DNA of 64,000 nt, from positions 1-64,000 of the forward strand of contig CAKUGT010000007.1 in the NCBI GenBank assembly GCA_934654795.1, given 5' to 3'. Position 1 is the first letter of the stretch. Each line of letters begins with the position of its first letter. This DNA is from an uncultured Collinsella sp. (GTDB taxonomy: Bacteria; Actinomycetota; Coriobacteriia; Coriobacteriales; Coriobacteriaceae). Below, piece by piece: positions 24,001 to 31,020 of the stretch. Below the pieces are notes generated by a model. It did not search any database. It was not told the origin of the DNA and saw only the letters and a program-made list of their open reading frames with translations. Both the position numbers and the translations under genes were made by a program.

Positions 24001-24872
24001 GCGCCCTCGTTGGTGTAGATGGTAGCCATGCACTGGTAGCTGCCGCGGTGCAGGCCGTGGTTGGCGGTTGCACGGGTCACCACGTCAAAAGCGCCCTTGT
24101 CGGCCTCATTGCGGGAATCGAGCTCGCTCGACGAAGCGGAGGACCCTGCCGCCTGCACTTTTTCACCAGCCCAATACTCGGCCCACGTCAGGCCGGCGTA
24201 GCCATAGGTGTACTCGTCGGTCGCAGGGGTCGACGGATTCTGCTCGTCATAGGCAGTCTGCAGGGCATTATCGACGGCAGCCTTGATGGCGTTGGACGAG
24301 ATCGTGGCGGTCGAAACAGCATCGATTGAGGTAGTGTTGCCGGCAGTCTCGATTTGCTCGACGATGCCCTTATAGGACGTGCCTTTTTTGCTAAAACCGT
24401 TAACGGCCTTGTCCATGCGGTCCCAGTCATCGTCGCCCAAGCTACTGTAGTCGGCGACTTCGACCTTGGCAATTTTGCCAGACTTGACGGTTACGCTGAC
24501 GTTGACGTCATACTTTCCATCAGCTGCGTTCCATTCGTCGCCAGCTTTATTGAGCGGGTCCTTCGAGTCGGCCGTGGCCGTGCCCTCATACGTACCATCT
24601 GCGATTTTGGTCAAATCGTAGCTGGTCGAGGAGGATGCGGCGTCGTCAGAGACGGCACTCAGGCTATACTCGGAGCTGAGGGACTTCGTTTCCTCACTGG
24701 TGGCGGAGATCGGCGCGTTGTTGGTAGCTTCGGAGCCGGTCTCCGTTGTTGCTGCTGCGGCAAAAGCGCTGGTAGGCATCATCGAGACGGTCATCGCAGC
24801 GATGAGCGCACCTCGACAGGCATTGCTGCCCACAGTGTTGAGCTTGCGCAGCACAGCGTTATCGTTGTGCAT
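21042..24872 (-). CDS. Giant LPXTG-anchored FMN-binding surface protein
   Basis: Cell-wall protein of 1276 residues. A signal peptide (about 1-39, ending TSAFAAA) leads to an FMN_bind domain (about 90-207) with motif IDAVSTATISS (Thr190). Two related domains follow, starting YAGLTWAEYWAGE and MNIPYADFYAAE (about 224 and 634), each with a further DxVTxAT motif. They resemble the penicillin-binding Tp47 domain family. One FIVAR-type helical domain lies near 545-628, and two near 1074-1207. The C-terminus is LPGTGD, a hydrophobic helix and RRRMQH, a sortase signal. The ATG at 24872 is preferred because AAGAGGT precedes it and the signal peptide follows directly. It is probably the outermost electron carrier or substrate-contacting part of the flavin locus. 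Confidence 0.88.
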   Translation of the reverse strand: MHNDNAVLRKLNTVGSNACRGALIAAMTVSMMPTSAFAAAATTETGSEATNNAPISATSEETKSLSSEYSLSAVSDDAASSSTSYDLTKIADGTYEGTATADSKDPLNKAGDEWNAADGKYDVNVSVTVKSGKIAKVEVADYSSLGDDDWDRMDKAVNGFSKKGTSYKGIVEQIETAGNTTSIDAVSTATISSNAIKAAVDNALQTAYDEQNPSTPATDEYTYGYAGLTWAEYWAGEKVQAAGSSASSSELDSRNEADKGAFDVVTRATANHGLHRGSYQCMATIYTNEGATFDLATWAADGKSFTTTDGKTVTWNRGAMTCDGASYTLKDYEVTGLKYVPVKIKTSDLEAFKASHSFVANGETLAGGYTENNLQAYSGLVADVDANTNGIKTVTNNNGTFSFSAATTGTDSGIKGQELKTATDIKPTVKDASGSYGEFLRVDLNGNYGDLGANMQSVTWTYYGDDATYTNALATYGTKFAADNWMHKSMGIQLGLTKSERCQLPEDTNGTGYWKLTVHALGYNDYTYTFQATDDNIVGAKEPVTDATKAQLQELYDKATSLDKSKYTKDSWTASSIETETAETKDLLAKKNLGEAEAAEQITHLQGALDALVSLYPQAGDYVLMNIPYADFYAAESNNAGTDIVTSATRQKTRSSLASGSYHVNSNGTDISGVTFAVKVGEGDIDWSKFTRATDDSSVTITTSIKGKESTTTYTGKNALFESASYSYYVLPAGEVPTNYKELTSDSEGNLSFGAVEGKETTELANVTADFKTSSKYGDYEIDFKNLREQMVDADGNQATVYGAVVNAADADGTIEGYGMRAVENIWKGKEIAWSCGLVNESHGSPLSSQYYKSMMGKTIKSVTFYTSTGTYTVAMDQYVPVKDADAAIKAKDASLDGANATVNADVTLPEGFDAAYQIDGQDVEPLASNARSSVSVTFDASALKPGSHTLTAIDKKGKFADISTSFTATTSKLVASFDAANLKLIAANDDTDDDLANYLANISKVTVNGTVYSAQGRGAVKIFNADGSLNLAAANQDKSPVFNANGDYQIEVEATGYTTNLRFTYTKSADKTALNAAIEAAAKLSNDQGTYTAASWAAFQDALSAAQGVNESPAASDDEVANALSTLQNAQAALVKAATTDQKTDLKVEIGRADALNESDYTADSWKAYQSALAAAQTVLSKDDASAADVEAATTTLKTAREALAKPSQSSKGNTSSTTTTTTTTTDTKKANASKKDASGLPGTGDTQIATVGIFAGIGAAIAAAGVAIRRRMQH

Positions 24873-24972
24873 AGAACCTCTTTTCCATCGGTTGATCGTG
24901 GGGTGCCGTTCTCCTTTCTGCTGGCACCCAAATGGACATGCATCATGCGTGCTCCACATGATATGTAAGCCA

Positions 24973-25008
24973 CCTATAACTTTCTTGAATGGGCTAAAAA
25001 GTTATAGG
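24973..25008 (-). promoter_or_regulatory. Perfect inverted repeat upstream of the surface flavoprotein gene
   Basis: CCTATAACTTT (24973-24983) and AAAGTTATAGG (24998-25008) are perfect 11-bp arms around 14 bases, about 100 bases before the start of the giant protein and in the gap shared with the divergent aminopeptidase gene. It could be an operator or an mRNA hairpin. No U-run or GC-rich stem favours a terminator. Confidence 0.5.
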
Positions 25009-25205
25009 CAGCAAACAAAAAAACCAGAAATTACCACGGGCTAACTTATCAATTTGATTGTCGTTTAGATGTAACGGGAGGCGTCGTGTGGTCCGCTTGT
25101 ACACAGACGTGCCGCAAACGCGACTGTCGGGTATTCGATTTGTCGGATGGACCGGTAATTGGGGGTATGCTGGAGAGGACCAGCAACCCAGCGAAAGGGG
25201 AGAGC

Positions 25206-26591
25206 ATGACGGATCAGGAAACGCCCGAGCGCGCGCACGTGACGGCCGACGATATCGAGGCGGCCAACGACCTTATCGACTTTATCGAGGCATGCCCCAG
25301 CATGTTCCATACGGCGGCGACCATTATGGCCGAGCTCGACGAGGCGGGCTTTACCTACCTGCCCGAGAACGCGGCGTGGGATATCGAGCCGGGCGGTCGC
25401 TACTACACGCAGCGCAATACCTCGAGTGTCATCGCCTTTAAGGTGGGCGAGGACCTGGCCGCAACGTGGGGCGAGGACGGCGTTGCCGGCGACTATCATT
25501 TTCAGCTCACGGCATCGCATAGCGATTCGCCGACGTTTAAGGTCAAGGCCGTGCCCGAGCTCGACGGTGCGGGCGAGACGCTGCGCCTGAACACCGAGGC
25601 CTATGGCGGCATGATCGACTACACCTGGTTCGACCGTCCGCTGGCGCTGGCCGGCCGCGTGCTGGTGCGCGAGGGTGACCGTATTGAGAGCCGCCTGCTC
25701 ACTACCGAGCGCGAGGTCGCCATCATCCCGAGCCTCGCCATTCACATGAACCGTGGCGTCAACGAGAGCTTTGCGCCCAATCGCGCCGTCGACCTGTGCC
25801 CGCTCATCAGCGTCGGCGAGCTTAAGCAGGGCGACTTTGACGCCCTGATTGCCGACGAGCTCGATGTGGAGCCCGAGCAGATCCTGGGCCGCGACCTGTT
25901 CTTGGTCAATCGTCAGGATGCACGTATTTGGGGCTGGGCCGACGAGTTCATCTCGACGCCCAAGCTCGACGACCTGGCCTGCGCCTACACCTCGCTGCAG
26001 GCGTTTTTGGGTGCCGAGAACGCGCATGATGTCTCCGTCTTCTGCTGCTTCGATAACGAGGAAGTCGGCTCCGAGACCAAGCAGGGTGCCATGTCGACGT
26101 TTTTGGCCGATGCGCTGCGCCGCATTAACGGGTCGCTTGGCTTCGACGACGAGTCGTACCATCGTGCATTGGCCGCCTCGATGCTTGTGAGCTGCGACAA
26201 TGCACATGCCGTGCATCCTAACCATGCCGAGAAATGCGATGCCCGCAACCAGGTGGTGCTCAACGGCGGCATCGTCATCAAGGAGGCTGCTAACCAGCAC
26301 TACTGCACCGATGCCTTTAGCCGCGCAGTGTTTCAGGCCATTTGCGATGACGCCGACGTGCCCACGCAGGCCTTCGCCAACAAGAGCGATATGGCCGGCG
26401 GTTCTACCCTGGGCAATCTGTCCAATATGCAGGCGAGCATGCACGCCGTGGACGTGGGCCTGCCGCAGCTGGCCATGCACTCAAGCTACGAGACGGGCGG
26501 CGTTCGCGACGTGATGTACGCCATCCGCGCCCTCACCGCCTTCTACGAGCGCAACCTAACCATCAACGGCGCCGAAAGTGTGGAGCTCTAA
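25206..26591 (+). CDS. M18-family aspartyl-type aminopeptidase
   Basis: Cytoplasmic zinc aminopeptidase of 461 residues that removes N-terminal, often acidic, residues from peptides. Metal and catalytic motifs are visible: TASHSDSPTFKVK (His ligand), DNEEVGSETKQGA (Glu catalytic and metal region), SCDNAHAVHPNH and the C-terminal HSSYETGGVRD (last His ligand). The length and motif order fit bacterial M18 enzymes. The ATG at 25206 is chosen because AAAGGGGAGAG lies just upstream; an upstream GTG would add an unrelated basic stretch. The stop TAA is the first part of repeat copy 5. Confidence 0.95.
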   Translation: MTDQETPERAHVTADDIEAANDLIDFIEACPSMFHTAATIMAELDEAGFTYLPENAAWDIEPGGRYYTQRNTSSVIAFKVGEDLAATWGEDGVAGDYHFQLTASHSDSPTFKVKAVPELDGAGETLRLNTEAYGGMIDYTWFDRPLALAGRVLVREGDRIESRLLTTEREVAIIPSLAIHMNRGVNESFAPNRAVDLCPLISVGELKQGDFDALIADELDVEPEQILGRDLFLVNRQDARIWGWADEFISTPKLDDLACAYTSLQAFLGAENAHDVSVFCCFDNEEVGSETKQGAMSTFLADALRRINGSLGFDDESYHRALAASMLVSCDNAHAVHPNHAEKCDARNQVVLNGGIVIKEAANQHYCTDAFSRAVFQAICDDADVPTQAFANKSDMAGGSTLGNLSNMQASMHAVDVGLPQLAMHSSYETGGVRDVMYAIRALTAFYERNLTINGAESVEL

Positions 26592-26636
26592 AACCTGCCA
26601 AAAAGGGATGTTAATTTTGGCAGGTTTTATCTGGGC
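26589..26636 (+). repeat. CCTGCCAAAA inverted-repeat element, copy 5
   Basis: TAAAACCTGCCAAAA and TTTTGGCAGGTTTTA arms enclose the variant loop AGGGATGTTAA, as in copy 3. The tail begins TCTGGGCAGA. Its first three bases are the stop codon of the aminopeptidase. Confidence 0.85.
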
Positions 26637-26676
26637 AGATGCAAAGGGTGAAACCGAACAAGATCGGTGATACGTG

Positions 26677-26710
26677 GCCGCCGAGGTGCAGTATGCCTCG
26701 GCGGCTTTTT
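26677..26710 (+). terminator. Intrinsic terminator
   Basis: GCCGCCGAGG (26677-26686) pairs with CCTCGGCGGC (26696-26705) and is followed directly by TTTTT. It ends the aminopeptidase transcript before the toxin-antitoxin operon. Confidence 0.9.
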
Positions 26711-26730
26711 GTGTACAGAGTACGGCTAAT

Positions 26731-26782
26731 ACTTATAAGTGCTTTACATGCTTTACGTATCTACCATAGTATTTTATGATAG
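26731..26782 (+). promoter_or_regulatory. Promoter and operator-like palindromes of the toxin-antitoxin operon
   Basis: TTTACG (26752-26757) and TATGAT (26775-26780) are 17 bases apart. An imperfect palindrome, CTACCATA...TATGATAG (26761-26782, seven of eight pairs), covers the -10 box. A perfect ACTTATAAGT palindrome lies at 26731-26740, just upstream of -35. This is the usual arrangement for repression by the antitoxin or toxin-antitoxin complex. Confidence 0.6.
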
Positions 26783-26805
26783 TTTTGAAGTACTAAGGAG
26801 GGGTT

Positions 26806-27186
26806 ATGACCACAACCGCCGCTCAGATCAACGTACGTCTCGATGCCGATCTTAAAAGAAGTGGGGACGCCGCTCTCTCCAAGGCCGGTATGACGCCGAG
26901 CCAAGCGGTGCGAGCGCTCTGGCAGCTTGCAGCGTCGCTGGCCGATCGCCCCGGTGCGCTCGAGGATATCCTGCTGCCCAGTCGTGCCCGGGCGGAACAG
27001 CGCGAGCGCGAAAAGGCCGCCAAACGTAAGCTCGAGCTCATGGATCAGGGGTCGAAGCTGTTCGCTGCCGCTTGCCGTGAGTCGGGAATCGATATGGTCA
27101 AGGCTCAGCCATCGGACGACGAAGAGCTCAAACGGAATGCCTATGCGGATCGCTATGGCGAGGAGATGAGCTGGCTCTATGAGTGA
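26806..27186 (+). CDS. RelB/DinJ-type antitoxin
   Basis: Protein of 126 residues. The N-terminal ribbon-helix-helix region (QINVRLDADLKRSGDAALSKAGMTPSQAVRALWQLAA, about 7-43) is the RelB/DinJ DNA-binding fold. A charged helical stretch (about 60-80) and an acidic C-terminus follow, which would wrap the toxin. The C-terminal half is longer than in DinJ. It has a strong AAGGAGGGG ribosome site. The stop overlaps the PIN toxin start by eight bases, so the pair is translationally coupled. The combination of a RelB-type antitoxin with a PIN toxin is not the classical pairing. Confidence 0.88.
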   Translation: MTTTAAQINVRLDADLKRSGDAALSKAGMTPSQAVRALWQLAASLADRPGALEDILLPSRARAEQREREKAAKRKLELMDQGSKLFAAACRESGIDMVKAQPSDDEELKRNAYADRYGEEMSWLYE

Positions 27187-27670
27187 GACTCCAAAGCGCA
27201 TCTTGGTTGACACCAACGTGTGGCTCGATTACTTCATTCCCTCACGACGTGGTCGTTCGGTGGCGATTGAGTTTTTACGCGATGCATGCACGGCGCAGGT
27301 GGATTTGCTGTATGCGGCGACATCGTCCAAAGACCTGTTCTATTTGATTTCAAGCGAACATAAGGCATGGTATCGGCGAGAGCACGGTTCGCTTTCCCAG
27401 AATGCCGCTGCGGCAGCGACATCGCTTGCATGGGATTGTCTTAGCGTGTTGTCGCAGCTTGCCACGCCAGTGCCCTGTGACCTGAGCGACATATGGATGG
27501 CGAGCAGGCAGCGTGAGCTCCATAGCGATTACGAAGACGATTTAATCATTGCGGCAGCGATACGCGCTCAAGCAGATCTACTGGTCACCAACGATGTCAA
27601 GCTCTGTTCGCATGCGCCCGTCGCAGCAATGAGTGTAGAAGACGCAAAAAATTACTTAGCAACGCTCTAG
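27179..27670 (+). CDS. PIN-domain ribonuclease toxin
   Basis: Protein of 163 residues, probably a Mg-dependent endoribonuclease. The acidic active-site set of PIN domains is present: LVDTNVWLDYF (first Asp, with the following Asn), an acidic residue in the middle helix region, SDYEDDLIIAAAIRAQ, and LVTNDVKL near the C-terminus. The length is slightly above VapC. It begins inside the antitoxin gene, and no independent promoter is seen. Cleavage target (often initiator tRNA or rRNA for PIN toxins) cannot be told. Confidence 0.88.
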   Translation: MSETPKRILVDTNVWLDYFIPSRRGRSVAIEFLRDACTAQVDLLYAATSSKDLFYLISSEHKAWYRREHGSLSQNAAAAATSLAWDCLSVLSQLATPVPCDLSDIWMASRQRELHSDYEDDLIIAAAIRAQADLLVTNDVKLCSHAPVAAMSVEDAKNYLATL

Positions 27671-27686
27671 CAATTTGAAGATCCCG

Positions 27687-27901
27687 CAGGTCGAATAAAA
27701 GTCAGCGAATGCCCCCAGGCAGGGCCGCGCCAGCCAGTCCCTACAGGTCGAATAAAAGTCAGCGAGAGCCCGCCGTTTGAGCCAAGGTGCCGTGAAATGA
27801 AAAGGCGCTGACCTTCTGGTCGCGCCTTTGAAATTGAACGGCAGATTGGCCAAACGGCGGGCTCGCAGCGTCGACCGGTCCGCCGTTCGTTAGAACGGCG
27901 G
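27687..27901. repeat. Direct and nested inverted repeats between the toxin and dehydrogenase genes
   Basis: A 22-bp direct repeat (CAGGTCGAATAAAAGTCAGC plus GA) occurs at 27687-27708 and 27744-27765. Then GAGCCCGCCGTTTG (27766-27779) pairs perfectly with 27851-27864, enclosing an inner hairpin AAAGGCGC/GCGCCTTT (27801-27829). A third hairpin, CCGCCGTTC/GAACGGCGG (27880-27901), follows next to the dehydrogenase stop. No coding frame is supported here. Confidence 0.75.
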
Positions 27902-27905
27902 AACC

Positions 27906-28841
27906 CTAATGCTCAATCCAGCAGCGCAGGGTCTCGCCAGCTTGCAAGTGGCGTAGGTTCTCCGCGGCAATGTCGACCACATTTTTGAGCGTAGCCTCCA
28001 AGTGGAACCAGCCCGAGACATGCGGCGTGATGAGCATGTTGGGCGCATCCCACAGTGGGCTTGTCTCAGGCAGCGGCTCGGGGTCGGTGACGTCGACCGC
28101 AGCACCGGCAAGGTGCCCGGACTCGAGTGCCGCAACCAAGTCGTCGGCGACCACAAGATCGCCGCGGCCGCCGTTGGCAAAGAAGGCGCCCGGTTTCATC
28201 GCGGCGAAGAACTCGGCGTTCGCCAGGCCGCGGGTCTCGGGTGTGCTGGGCATAAAGGATGCGACGATGTCAGCCTCGGCCAGGCGCTCGGGGAGGGCGT
28301 CCATGCCGTCCATGTCCTCAAACACGATGGGGTAGACGAGCGGATGACGCTTGATACCGCGGACGTGCGCGCCCATGCTGCGGCAGAGCGTGGCAAAGTG
28401 GCCGCCGATATCGCCCGCGCCCAGCACCAGCACGTTGGCGTTTTTGAGCGAGGTGACCGGACCTAAATCCTCCCAGCGATGCTTGCGCTGCAAGTCGTGA
28501 TAGCCGGGCAGGCGCTTGATCATGGAAAGGACCATGGCAAACATGTGCTCGCTCACGGCCTGGCCATAGGCACCCACCGAGCAGGAAAGCTTAGCGTCGG
28601 CTGGCACGGTGCCGGCGGCCAAGTAATCGTCATAGCCGGCGGTCTGTAATTGCAACAGCTGGAGATGCTCGCATGCCGTGAGCATGCCAGGGTCGATGTT
28701 GCCCAAGATCACGTCCGCATCGGCGACCTGCTTGCGCGTGGCGGCGTCGGAGCTCGTGTAGATAAAGTCCTCGCCCGGAGCGCTCGACTCAAGAATTGCG
28801 CGATGGCGGTCATTGACGGGCAGCAAAACCAGAATGTTCAC
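27906..28841 (-). CDS. NAD-dependent D-2-hydroxyacid dehydrogenase
   Basis: Cytoplasmic oxidoreductase of 311 residues. The nucleotide-binding domain (about 95-275) carries VLGAGDIGGHFA. The catalytic Arg is in ANGGRGDLV, the Glu in DPEPLPETSPLW and the His in ITPHVSGW, the standard order of the family. The substrate is not visible. The absence of an ACT or regulatory domain argues against the serine-pathway SerA, and short members of this group act on glyoxylate, hydroxypyruvate or branched 2-keto acids. It stands alone between repeat elements, with repeat copy 6 just upstream of its start. Confidence 0.9.
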   Translation of the reverse strand: MNILVLLPVNDRHRAILESSAPGEDFIYTSSDAATRKQVADADVILGNIDPGMLTACEHLQLLQLQTAGYDDYLAAGTVPADAKLSCSVGAYGQAVSEHMFAMVLSMIKRLPGYHDLQRKHRWEDLGPVTSLKNANVLVLGAGDIGGHFATLCRSMGAHVRGIKRHPLVYPIVFEDMDGMDALPERLAEADIVASFMPSTPETRGLANAEFFAAMKPGAFFANGGRGDLVVADDLVAALESGHLAGAAVDVTDPEPLPETSPLWDAPNMLITPHVSGWFHLEATLKNVVDIAAENLRHLQAGETLRCWIEH

Positions 28842-28860
28842 AAACAGTCCTCTCCGCTTG

Positions 28861-28912
28861 ACCTACCAAAAAGGGACAGGTTTATTTTGGCAGGTTTTAT
28901 CAGGCAAAACGT
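28861..28912 (+). repeat. CCTGCCAAAA inverted-repeat element, copy 6
   Basis: ACCTACCAAAA (one change from consensus) and TTTTGGCAGGTTTTA enclose the AGGGACAGGTTTA loop. The tail is shifted (TCAGGCAAAACG). It lies between the dehydrogenase and methionine aminopeptidase genes. Confidence 0.82.
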
Positions 28913-28914
28913 TC

Positions 28915-28962
28915 AAATAAAAACGCCGGATGCAAGACGGGCGTGCCCGTCAGCATCCGGCG
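28915..28962 (-). terminator. Intrinsic terminator of the methionine aminopeptidase gene
   Basis: On the minus strand CGCCGGATGC and GCATCCGGCG form a 10-bp stem. Inner ACGGGC/GCCCGT pairing extends it, and TTTTTATTT follows. It begins ten bases after the map stop. Confidence 0.9.
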
Positions 28963-28971
28963 CATCTACAG

Positions 28972-29859
28972 CTACCAGCTGAGCAGTTCGTAGCCGTCCT
29001 CGGTCACCACGAGCTGTACCTCGCACTGGGCCGAATCGCTACCGTCCTTGGTGCGCACGCACCAGCCATCGCCCTTGCTGATCTTAATGTCGGGCGCTCC
29101 GGCGTTGACCATGGGCTCGATGGTAAAGACCATGCCCGGGGCCATGATGGTGTCCACATCGGGTGCCTCGGTGGTAAAGCCCACAAATGGGTCCTCGTGG
29201 AACTCCTTGCCAATGCCGTGTCCGCCGTACTCGCGCACCACACTAAAGCCGGCGTCCTCGACGGTCTTTTGCACTGCCTCGGCCATAACGGACAACGGCA
29301 GCCATGGCTTGACGGCCGCCAGACCCGCCTCCACGCTGGCGCGGGTGACGTCGACCAGGCGCTGGCGCTCGGCCGAGACCTCGCCGATGCAGAACATGCG
29401 GCTCGAATCACTAAAGTAACCGTCCAAGATCGTGGAGCAGTCTACGTTGATGATGTCGCCCTCGTGCAGCACATCCGCATCGCAGGGGATACCGTGGCAG
29501 ACGACGTCGTTGATCGAGGTGCACACGCTCTTGGGATAGCCCTCGTAGTTAAGGTCGGCCGGCGTGCCACCGTGCTCGACGGTGTAGTCGTAGATCATCT
29601 GGTCGATCTGGTTGGTGGTCATGCCTGCGGCGATATGCTCGCCCACATAATCGAGCACGCCCACGTTGATGGCTGCCGAGCGCTTGATGCCCTCGATATC
29701 GGCGGGAGTCTTGTAGAGCGTGCGAGGCAGAACCTCCCAGCCCTCTTCCCACAAGCGTTCGAGGCGCTCATCAAAGGCGCTATGGCATTTCTTGTATTTC
29801 TTGCCGCTGCCGCACCAGCAAGCGTCGTTGCGGCCGGGCACGGGTCCTTTGTCATACAT
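28972..29859 (-). CDS. map: Type I methionine aminopeptidase with SEC-C zinc motif
   Basis: Enzyme of 295 residues that removes the initiator methionine from new proteins. The N-terminal SEC-C-type motif (CWCGSGKKYKKCH, about 14-26) binds zinc and is found in a subset of bacterial enzymes. It extends the protein beyond the usual 250 residues. Catalytic-domain metal ligands are visible: two Asp in VDCSTILDGYFSDSSR, His in GGHGIGKEFHEDPF, Glu in FTIEPMV and Glu in AQCEVQLVVTE. It has its own terminator and no operon partner, unlike the common map-secY arrangement. Confidence 0.97.
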   Translation of the reverse strand: MYDKGPVPGRNDACWCGSGKKYKKCHSAFDERLERLWEEGWEVLPRTLYKTPADIEGIKRSAAINVGVLDYVGEHIAAGMTTNQIDQMIYDYTVEHGGTPADLNYEGYPKSVCTSINDVVCHGIPCDADVLHEGDIINVDCSTILDGYFSDSSRMFCIGEVSAERQRLVDVTRASVEAGLAAVKPWLPLSVMAEAVQKTVEDAGFSVVREYGGHGIGKEFHEDPFVGFTTEAPDVDTIMAPGMVFTIEPMVNAGAPDIKISKGDGWCVRTKDGSDSAQCEVQLVVTEDGYELLSW

Positions 29860-29911
29860 GGCTAACTTCCTTTCATTCGCAGCTAGTATAGCCCGCCCAC
29901 GCGTCCATAAA

Positions 29912-29978
29912 AGTTGCGGTGATATAGTTCCGATTTAAGCGGTTTAACAGCACAAATAGGAACTATATCACCGAAACT
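29912..29978. repeat. AAGTTGCGGTG long inverted repeat, copy 2
   Basis: Arms of 20 bp (29912-29931 and 29959-29978) differ at one position and enclose 27 bases. The left arm reads AGTTGCGGTGATATAGTTCC, nearly the same as copy 1 at 10997. The GAT/GAA difference in the arm is compensated on the other side. Confidence 0.85.
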
Positions 29979-30018
29979 GATGGGGCGGGATGACGGCACT
30001 AGCTGCTGCGTGGTTTTG

Positions 30019-30795
30019 CTAGTAGCTCACCTGGCAGGGGATGCCGAGGGCTTGGACGCGCGCGGCAATGGCGTCGAGCACCTCAGGCGCCGCATTGGCA
30101 AGGCCGGCGACCGGTGTCTCGCGCGCCACCGTGTAGATGGTCGCTTCTTGTGGGCGAATGCGCTCAAGCGCCGCGAGCCAGGGGGCAACGTACTCCTCGC
30201 CGGTGTTGTCGATGAGCTTGCCCTGATACTCGCCGGTCAAAAAGATCGTCTGGATAATAACGTGACCGTCAAAGCTTGCGAACGTCTCGATCTGGTGCTC
30301 GACGTCGTAGGGGCCAACAGGCTGGTCGAGCAGCTGGATAAACGCCGGGTCGACGGTATCGAGCTTAAGAATGTTGTCGTCGACCATCATGAGCGCGTCG
30401 TGCACCTCGGGGCGGTCGGCGCGCGTGCCGTTGGAGAGCACGGCGATCTTGGAGTTTGGGGCAAGCTCGTCGCGCAGCGCGACGGCACCGGCAATGGCCT
30501 GCGGAAACTCCGGTGCGGCGGTGGGCTCGCCGTTGCCTGCGAAGGTGATCACATCGGGGAGGTCGCCCTCGGCTGCCATCTCGTGCAGCTTTGCCTCGAG
30601 CGCGTCGAGTACCACGGCAGCTGTGTTGTACGGCTCATGGCAGGGGCGCTCGGCGTTGAGGCCGTTTTCGCAGTATATGCAGTCGAACGTGCAGATTTTG
30701 CCGCTGGCCGGCATCATGTTGACGCCGAGCGAGAGACCAAGGCGACGGCTGCGAACGGGCCCAAAGATGGGGCTGGCATTCAAAAACGTAGACAT
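30019..30795 (-). CDS. Radical SAM protein
   Basis: Protein of 258 residues. The CxxxCxxC motif (CTFDCIYC, Cys35, Cys39, Cys42) binds the 4Fe-4S cluster that cleaves S-adenosylmethionine. FAGNGEPTAAPEF corresponds to the GGEP-like SAM-binding motif. The N-terminus (FGPVRSRRLGLSLGVNMMP) matches a group of short radical SAM proteins related to wybutosine-synthesis and activating-enzyme types whose function is not known. No second cluster domain is seen. The ATG at 30795 is chosen because GAGGAG is nine bases before it; ATG 30801 is also possible. Confidence 0.88.
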   Translation of the reverse strand: MSTFLNASPIFGPVRSRRLGLSLGVNMMPASGKICTFDCIYCENGLNAERPCHEPYNTAAVVLDALEAKLHEMAAEGDLPDVITFAGNGEPTAAPEFPQAIAGAVALRDELAPNSKIAVLSNGTRADRPEVHDALMMVDDNILKLDTVDPAFIQLLDQPVGPYDVEHQIETFASFDGHVIIQTIFLTGEYQGKLIDNTGEEYVAPWLAALERIRPQEATIYTVARETPVAGLANAAPEVLDAIAARVQALGIPCQVSY

Positions 30796-31020
30796 AGGCA
30801 TATGCTCCTCAAGACAATTGTGCCTAAGCATAGCATCGGCTCCAAAGCAAGGTGCGGGCTCTTGCTTTACAAGTTTCGTTTTTTCACGTCGCTCATGATG
30901 CCATGCCATGAAAAGCCTCGGGTCGGGTACAGTTAATCTGTTAACAAGGCGTAAGGCAATGCGGGTCTATCCAACCGTACTGACGTGCAACTGGATGGGC
31001 ATTGACGATGGGAACACAGT

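Noticed and set aside
21045..24329. A 1094-residue plus-strand open frame opposite the giant FMN-binding protein
   Set aside because: Low-complexity Gly/Val/Arg composition typical of an antisense shadow in GC-rich DNA; the minus strand has a signal peptide, domains and a sorting signal.
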